Source: Chitinophaga varians
GTDB taxonomy: Bacteria > Bacteroidota > Bacteroidia > Chitinophagales > Chitinophagaceae
Length of the DNA: 64,000 bases
Direction: 5' to 3'
Assembly: GCF_012641275.1 (NCBI RefSeq)
Contig: NZ_JABAIA010000001.1
Location: 620,001 to 684,000, forward strand
Part shown: piece by piece, positions 60,955 to 64,000 of the stretch
How positions within the stretch are numbered: position 1 is the stretch's first letter
Layout: each line of letters starts with the position of its first letter
Notes under the pieces: model-generated
What the model saw: only the letters and a program-made list of their open reading frames with translations
Databases searched by the model: none
Told to the model about the DNA's origin: nothing
Program-made: the position numbers and the translations under genes

Positions 60955-61998
60955 ATGGCTAAGAAACGAAAACCTACCAACGTATGGCTTAAACGCAGCC
61001 TCGTCATCGCCGGCTGCCTGGCCGCAGGTATCCTCGTATATTTCTCCTACCGGGTGTTTGGCCCCAATACAAAAGCGTTCGGCGATTCCAAATACTTCTA
61101 TGTCCGCACCGGCAGCACCTATAATGACGTGCTCGACGGGCTGGAAGACCAGGGCATCATCCGCAACCGCAACAGCTTCAACTGGGTGGCCAAAGAACTG
61201 GGATACCCCTCCCGCGTGAAAGCCGGTCGCTACAAAATAGCCCATGGCATGAGCAACTTCGACATCGCGAAACTGCTCCGCTCCGGTAAACAATCCCCGG
61301 TAGTACTGGTGATCAATAAACTGCGTACCAAACAGGACCTGGTCCGCAAAATCAGCAACAACCTGGAAGCCGATTCCAACGCGCTCCGCGCCCTGCTGAC
61401 CGATCAGGTATATCTGCGTCAGTTCAGCCTCGACACCAATACCGTAATGTGCGCCGTGGTGCCTAATACGTATGAGTTCTACTGGAATACCAACGCGGAA
61501 ACCGTCTTCAAAAAACTGGAAAAGGAAAGAGAGGAGTTCTGGACCAGCGAACGCCGGGAGAAAGCCAAAGCATTGAACCTTACACCAGTCCAGGTCACCA
61601 TTCTTGCCTCTATTGTGGAAGAAGAAAGTAACAAGCTGGATGAAAAACCGATCATTTCCAGCGTATACCTGAACCGCTTCCGCAAAGGCATGCGCCTGCA
61701 GGCTGATCCTACCGTTAAATTTGCGCTCCAGGACTTCGGCCTGAAGAGAATACGCGAAGTGCATACCCAGTTCGATTCTCCGTATAACACTTACCGTTAT
61801 GAGGGTTTCCCGCCGGGCCCTATCTGCACGCCGTCCGAAAAAACAATAAACGCCGTGCTGAACACACCGGAAACAGATTATTTGTACTTTTGCGCGAGGT
61901 CTGATTTTTCAGGCTACCATGCTTTTGCAGCCACTTACGCGGAACATCTGATCAATGCCAGAAAATATCAGGCTGAACTGAATAAAAGAGGATATTAA
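60955..61998 (+). CDS. mltG: Endolytic transglycosylase MltG
   Basis: A 347-residue inner-membrane murein transglycosylase (YceG-like) that cuts nascent glycan strands. One N-terminal helix (SLVIAGCLAAGILVYFSYRV) is followed by a LysM-like region (FYVRTGSTYNDVLDGLEDQG) and the catalytic domain. The expected catalytic Glu is in ILASIVEEESNK, with SVYLNRFRKGMRLQADPTVKFAL, YNTYRYEGFPPGPICTPSE and ARSDFSGYHAFAATYAEH following as in MltG. Length is normal. It starts 17 nt after the secG terminator, so it must have a promoter close by or depend on read-through. Confidence 0.95.
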   Translation: MAKKRKPTNVWLKRSLVIAGCLAAGILVYFSYRVFGPNTKAFGDSKYFYVRTGSTYNDVLDGLEDQGIIRNRNSFNWVAKELGYPSRVKAGRYKIAHGMSNFDIAKLLRSGKQSPVVLVINKLRTKQDLVRKISNNLEADSNALRALLTDQVYLRQFSLDTNTVMCAVVPNTYEFYWNTNAETVFKKLEKEREEFWTSERREKAKALNLTPVQVTILASIVEEESNKLDEKPIISSVYLNRFRKGMRLQADPTVKFALQDFGLKRIREVHTQFDSPYNTYRYEGFPPGPICTPSEKTINAVLNTPETDYLYFCARSDFSGYHAFAATYAEHLINARKYQAELNKRGY

Positions 61999-62027
61999 TT
62001 CCCAAATAACTAAATAATAACATCGCT

Positions 62028-63008
62028 TTGGTTTTTAAACCCGAAAACATCATCTTCCGTTCACGTCCTTACCGCTGGTTGGTTAACAGGAGTAAAACCC
62101 TTATCCTGCCTGGCTTTGAAGGACTGCCACTGTATGATGTGCTGAAATATTTCGGGCAGGAAACCAAAGCAAGGGGCCTGGGTGACAGGGCCAGGGCGAT
62201 TTCTTTCAACTTCCTGCTGGCCATTCCGCCTTTCTTCATTTTCCTGTTTACGCTCGTTCCCTATGTGCCGGTAAAAAACATAGAGCCTACGCTTTATGAC
62301 CTGGCGCAGGACCTCACGCCCAACTACAACACCTATATGATCGTGCGGGAAATGATCCATGATTTCCTGTACACGCACCGCAACGGCCTGCTGTCGGTAG
62401 CTTTCCTGATGGGCTTTTTTTATTCTTCCAATGGCGTAATGGGCATCCTGCGCTCCTTCAGTAAAATAGAAGGCGCTGGTTTCCGCAGGCGTAAATGGTG
62501 GCAGAACCGCCTGATCGCCCTGGAACTGACGCTCATACTGGTCATCCTGCTACTGGTGACCGTGGCGCTGATCATCATCCAGGGCGCCACCCTCCGCTGG
62601 CTGTTTAACCTCACCGGCGTACAAAACGCACGGCTGCTCAGTCTTATCGATGTGGCCCGCTGGGTGTTCATCGTATTCCTGTTTTACTCCGTAAATTCAG
62701 TGCTGTACCGCATTGGCGCCGCCACTACCAAAAGGTGGAAGTTCATTACCGCCGGTGCTACCGTGAGCACCATTTTTATGATCGTCGTGACCATCGGCTT
62801 TTCCTATTTTGTGAACCACTTCGGTAACTATAACAAGATCTATGGCTCTATCGGTACTATCCTGATCCTGATGTTGTGGGTGTTCTTCAATTCATTTATC
62901 CTCCTGGTCGGCTTCGAGCTGAATGCCAGTATCCGCGCCCTGAGCGATGCCCGGCAGGAAAAAGAGCAGGAACAGGAAAAACCGGCCGCCAGCCCTTTAC
63001 TGCGCTAA
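62028..63008 (+). CDS. YihY/BrkB family inner-membrane protein
   Basis: A 326-residue membrane protein of the YihY/virulence factor BrkB family, with about six helices (AISFNFLLAIPPFFIFLFTL first). Family patterns include GDRARAISFNFLLAIPP, LMGFFYSSNGVMGILRSFSK and the final INASIRALS-like end (NASIRALSDARQEK). Function is unknown; it was once mislabelled RNase BN. The start is a TTG at 62028: the upstream frame closes at TAA 62007 and the next in-frame ATG lies ~100 codons in. It lies 29 nt after mltG and is probably co-transcribed with it. Confidence 0.88.
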   Translation: MVFKPENIIFRSRPYRWLVNRSKTLILPGFEGLPLYDVLKYFGQETKARGLGDRARAISFNFLLAIPPFFIFLFTLVPYVPVKNIEPTLYDLAQDLTPNYNTYMIVREMIHDFLYTHRNGLLSVAFLMGFFYSSNGVMGILRSFSKIEGAGFRRRKWWQNRLIALELTLILVILLLVTVALIIIQGATLRWLFNLTGVQNARLLSLIDVARWVFIVFLFYSVNSVLYRIGAATTKRWKFITAGATVSTIFMIVVTIGFSYFVNHFGNYNKIYGSIGTILILMLWVFFNSFILLVGFELNASIRALSDARQEKEQEQEKPAASPLLR

Positions 63009-63135
63009 TCTCTCATCTACCGAAAATTTTTATTTTAACTTTTTTTATTATATCTTTCTAAAGATATCCTGTCAACTGTCAGGAAAATTACTGTCGCATT
63101 GATTATATTTATACTGGACATGAAATCCTCATGAT

Positions 63136-63741
63136 ATGATGAAGTCCGCTCTCTACCTTGCCTGTGCCCTCGTTTTTACCGCAGCCGTACCGGCTGTCGA
63201 AAATCCGCTTGAACCTGGTGCCGCCCTTCCCAAACCTGATGTAAAATGGATGGATGTTTCGGGAAAAGAAATTTCCCTGAACAGTGCCAAAGGCACGAAT
63301 GGCCTGCTGATCGTATTTGGGGGCAACCAGTGCCCCTATATGGTACGCAACCAGGAACGGTTGCACAATATCTGCGCGTTGGCGCGTAAGAGCGGTATTG
63401 GGGTGGTAATGGTAAATTCCAATGAAGCCAATCGTACCGATGGGGATTCGTTTTCAGCCATGAAGGCCTATGCCTCGCAACATGCGTTTCAATGCTACTA
63501 TATCCTGGATAAGAATGCGGAACTGGCAGATGCTTTCGATGCCAACCATACACCGGAGTGCTACCTGTTTGACAAAAACAACCGCCTTGTGTACAAAGGT
63601 GCTATTGATGATAACCCAGGCAATGCAGATGCGGTAAAAACCCGTCACCTGCAAAATGCCATCACTGAGTTGCTGGCCGGCAAATCCATTACCACCAACA
63701 CTTCCAGCACACTGGGCTGTAATATCAAAAGAAACCGCTGA
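63136..63741 (+). CDS. Redoxin/AhpC-TSA-like thioredoxin-fold protein, exported
   Basis: A 201-residue protein with signal peptide (ALYLACALVFTAAVPA) and a thioredoxin-fold domain. The active site reads GGNQCPYMVRNQERL: a single Cys where TlpA-like thioredoxins have CxxC, so a peroxiredoxin-like role or a redox-inactive form is likely. Later marks are GVVMVNSNEANRTDGDSF, YYILDKNAELADAFDANHTP (with the cis-Pro) and CYLFDKNNRLVYKGAIDD. The C-terminal tail ends TLGCNIKR, offering a possible resolving Cys. A near -7 box TATATTTA lies at 63104-63111. It abuts the convergent M14 gene without a gap. Confidence 0.85.
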   Translation: MMKSALYLACALVFTAAVPAVENPLEPGAALPKPDVKWMDVSGKEISLNSAKGTNGLLIVFGGNQCPYMVRNQERLHNICALARKSGIGVVMVNSNEANRTDGDSFSAMKAYASQHAFQCYYILDKNAELADAFDANHTPECYLFDKNNRLVYKGAIDDNPGNADAVKTRHLQNAITELLAGKSITTNTSSTLGCNIKRNR

Positions 63742-64000
63742 TTACTGTCCAACGAGGAATACCGCGTTACTGAACATCAGCTTACCATTTTCCCAGAAAC
63801 TTCTGAACAGCGGGTTATCGGCCAGGATGACCACAGCGCCGTTGCCCATTTCCTTTACACCGAACAGCAGCCCGTCTTTTAACCGGTTACGGGTGTCTGC
63901 GCCCACGAAACCACTGAGGTAATTGTCTTTCTTTAAAACGCCTACATTCCAGCCTCCGTTATCAATGAATTCATACAACCGGCTATCCTGTTTAAGGGTG
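63742..64000 (-). CDS. C-terminal end of a probable M14 zinc carboxypeptidase, 5' truncated
   Basis: The last ~86 residues of a minus-strand gene that enters from the right edge; the frame is open to base 64000. The end DTRNRLKDGLLFGVKEMGNG, then AVVILADNPLFRSFWENGK and LMFSNAVFLVGQ resembles the C-terminal domain of large Bacteroidota M14-family carboxypeptidases, where the glutamine-amidotransferase-like tail ends in this way. The catalytic zinc site lies outside the window, so the assignment rests on the tail alone. The stop codon directly touches the end of the redoxin gene. Confidence 0.55.
   Translation of the reverse strand, partial: TLKQDSRLYEFIDNGGWNVGVLKKDNYLSGFVGADTRNRLKDGLLFGVKEMGNGAVVILADNPLFRSFWENGKLMFSNAVFLVGQ

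Overview
The window looks like chromosomal DNA of a Bacteroidota member, most likely Chitinophagaceae (Chitinophaga-like). Reasons: most clear promoters carry the Bacteroidota -7 box TAnnTTTG, Shine-Dalgarno sites are largely absent, and the content is typical (TonB-type outer-membrane proteins, ATPase-less MacB/FtsX permeases, a DUF4974 protein, a TAnnTTTG-driven tRNA-His, and the miaB / sigma-54 regulator / lptE / secG order). I see no phage, intact insertion sequence, CRISPR array or plasmid function. It is mostly housekeeping and envelope DNA, with repeat-bearing gaps.

Layout. 1-11 kb: a truncated Mg2+ P-type ATPase, a lipoprotein, an HxlR regulator, two large ABC permeases without an ATPase, a GNAT enzyme, an AraC regulator whose stop codon lies in a dispersed palindromic repeat, a TPR protein and a DUF4974 protein lacking the FecR domain. 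11.1-11.8 kb: a gene-free, repeat-bearing stretch. 11.8-21.8 kb: OmpR-type regulator, sensor kinase, TonB receptor, an LTA-synthase-like alkaline-phosphatase-fold enzyme, a hybrid sensor kinase and bioA. 21.9-26.8 kb (minus): DUF2911 protein, two tandem SRPBCC proteins, an ABC-2 permease and SppA. 26.8-32 kb: folK, a deoxynucleoside kinase, a BaiN/HI0933 flavoprotein and an MG2/TonB-plug protein. 32-36.5 kb (minus): porin, Dcu transporter and aspartase, together a plausible aspartate/fumarate module, with a 42-codon tyrosine-rich small ORF in the gap. 36.6-42.1 kb: a lipase, a MocR regulator with a clear operator facing an AhpD-like/GNAT pair, and an unknown 401-residue protein. 42.5-51.4 kb: tRNA-His, a DUF445 protein, two tandem outer-membrane barrel paralogues, Pcm and a phosphohexomutase. 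51.4-64 kb: DUF2279 protein, a phosphoribosyltransferase, an Hdr-like iron-sulphur pair, miaB, a sigma-54 activator, lptE, a repeat-bearing protein, secG, mltG, a YihY protein, a redoxin and a truncated probable M14 peptidase.

No single cassette stands out as an unmistakable new system. The items most worth a second look are the tyrosine-rich small ORF (34.8 kb), a set of genes whose TAnnTTTG box lies 4-5 nt before the ATG (predicted leaderless mRNAs), the MocR operator with three CTGGACTA copies, a 40-nt-arm inverted repeat built from tandem nonamers between two convergent genes (48.8 kb), and the dispersed CCCAGGG palindrome. All functional statements rest on motif recognition by eye; no database search was run.
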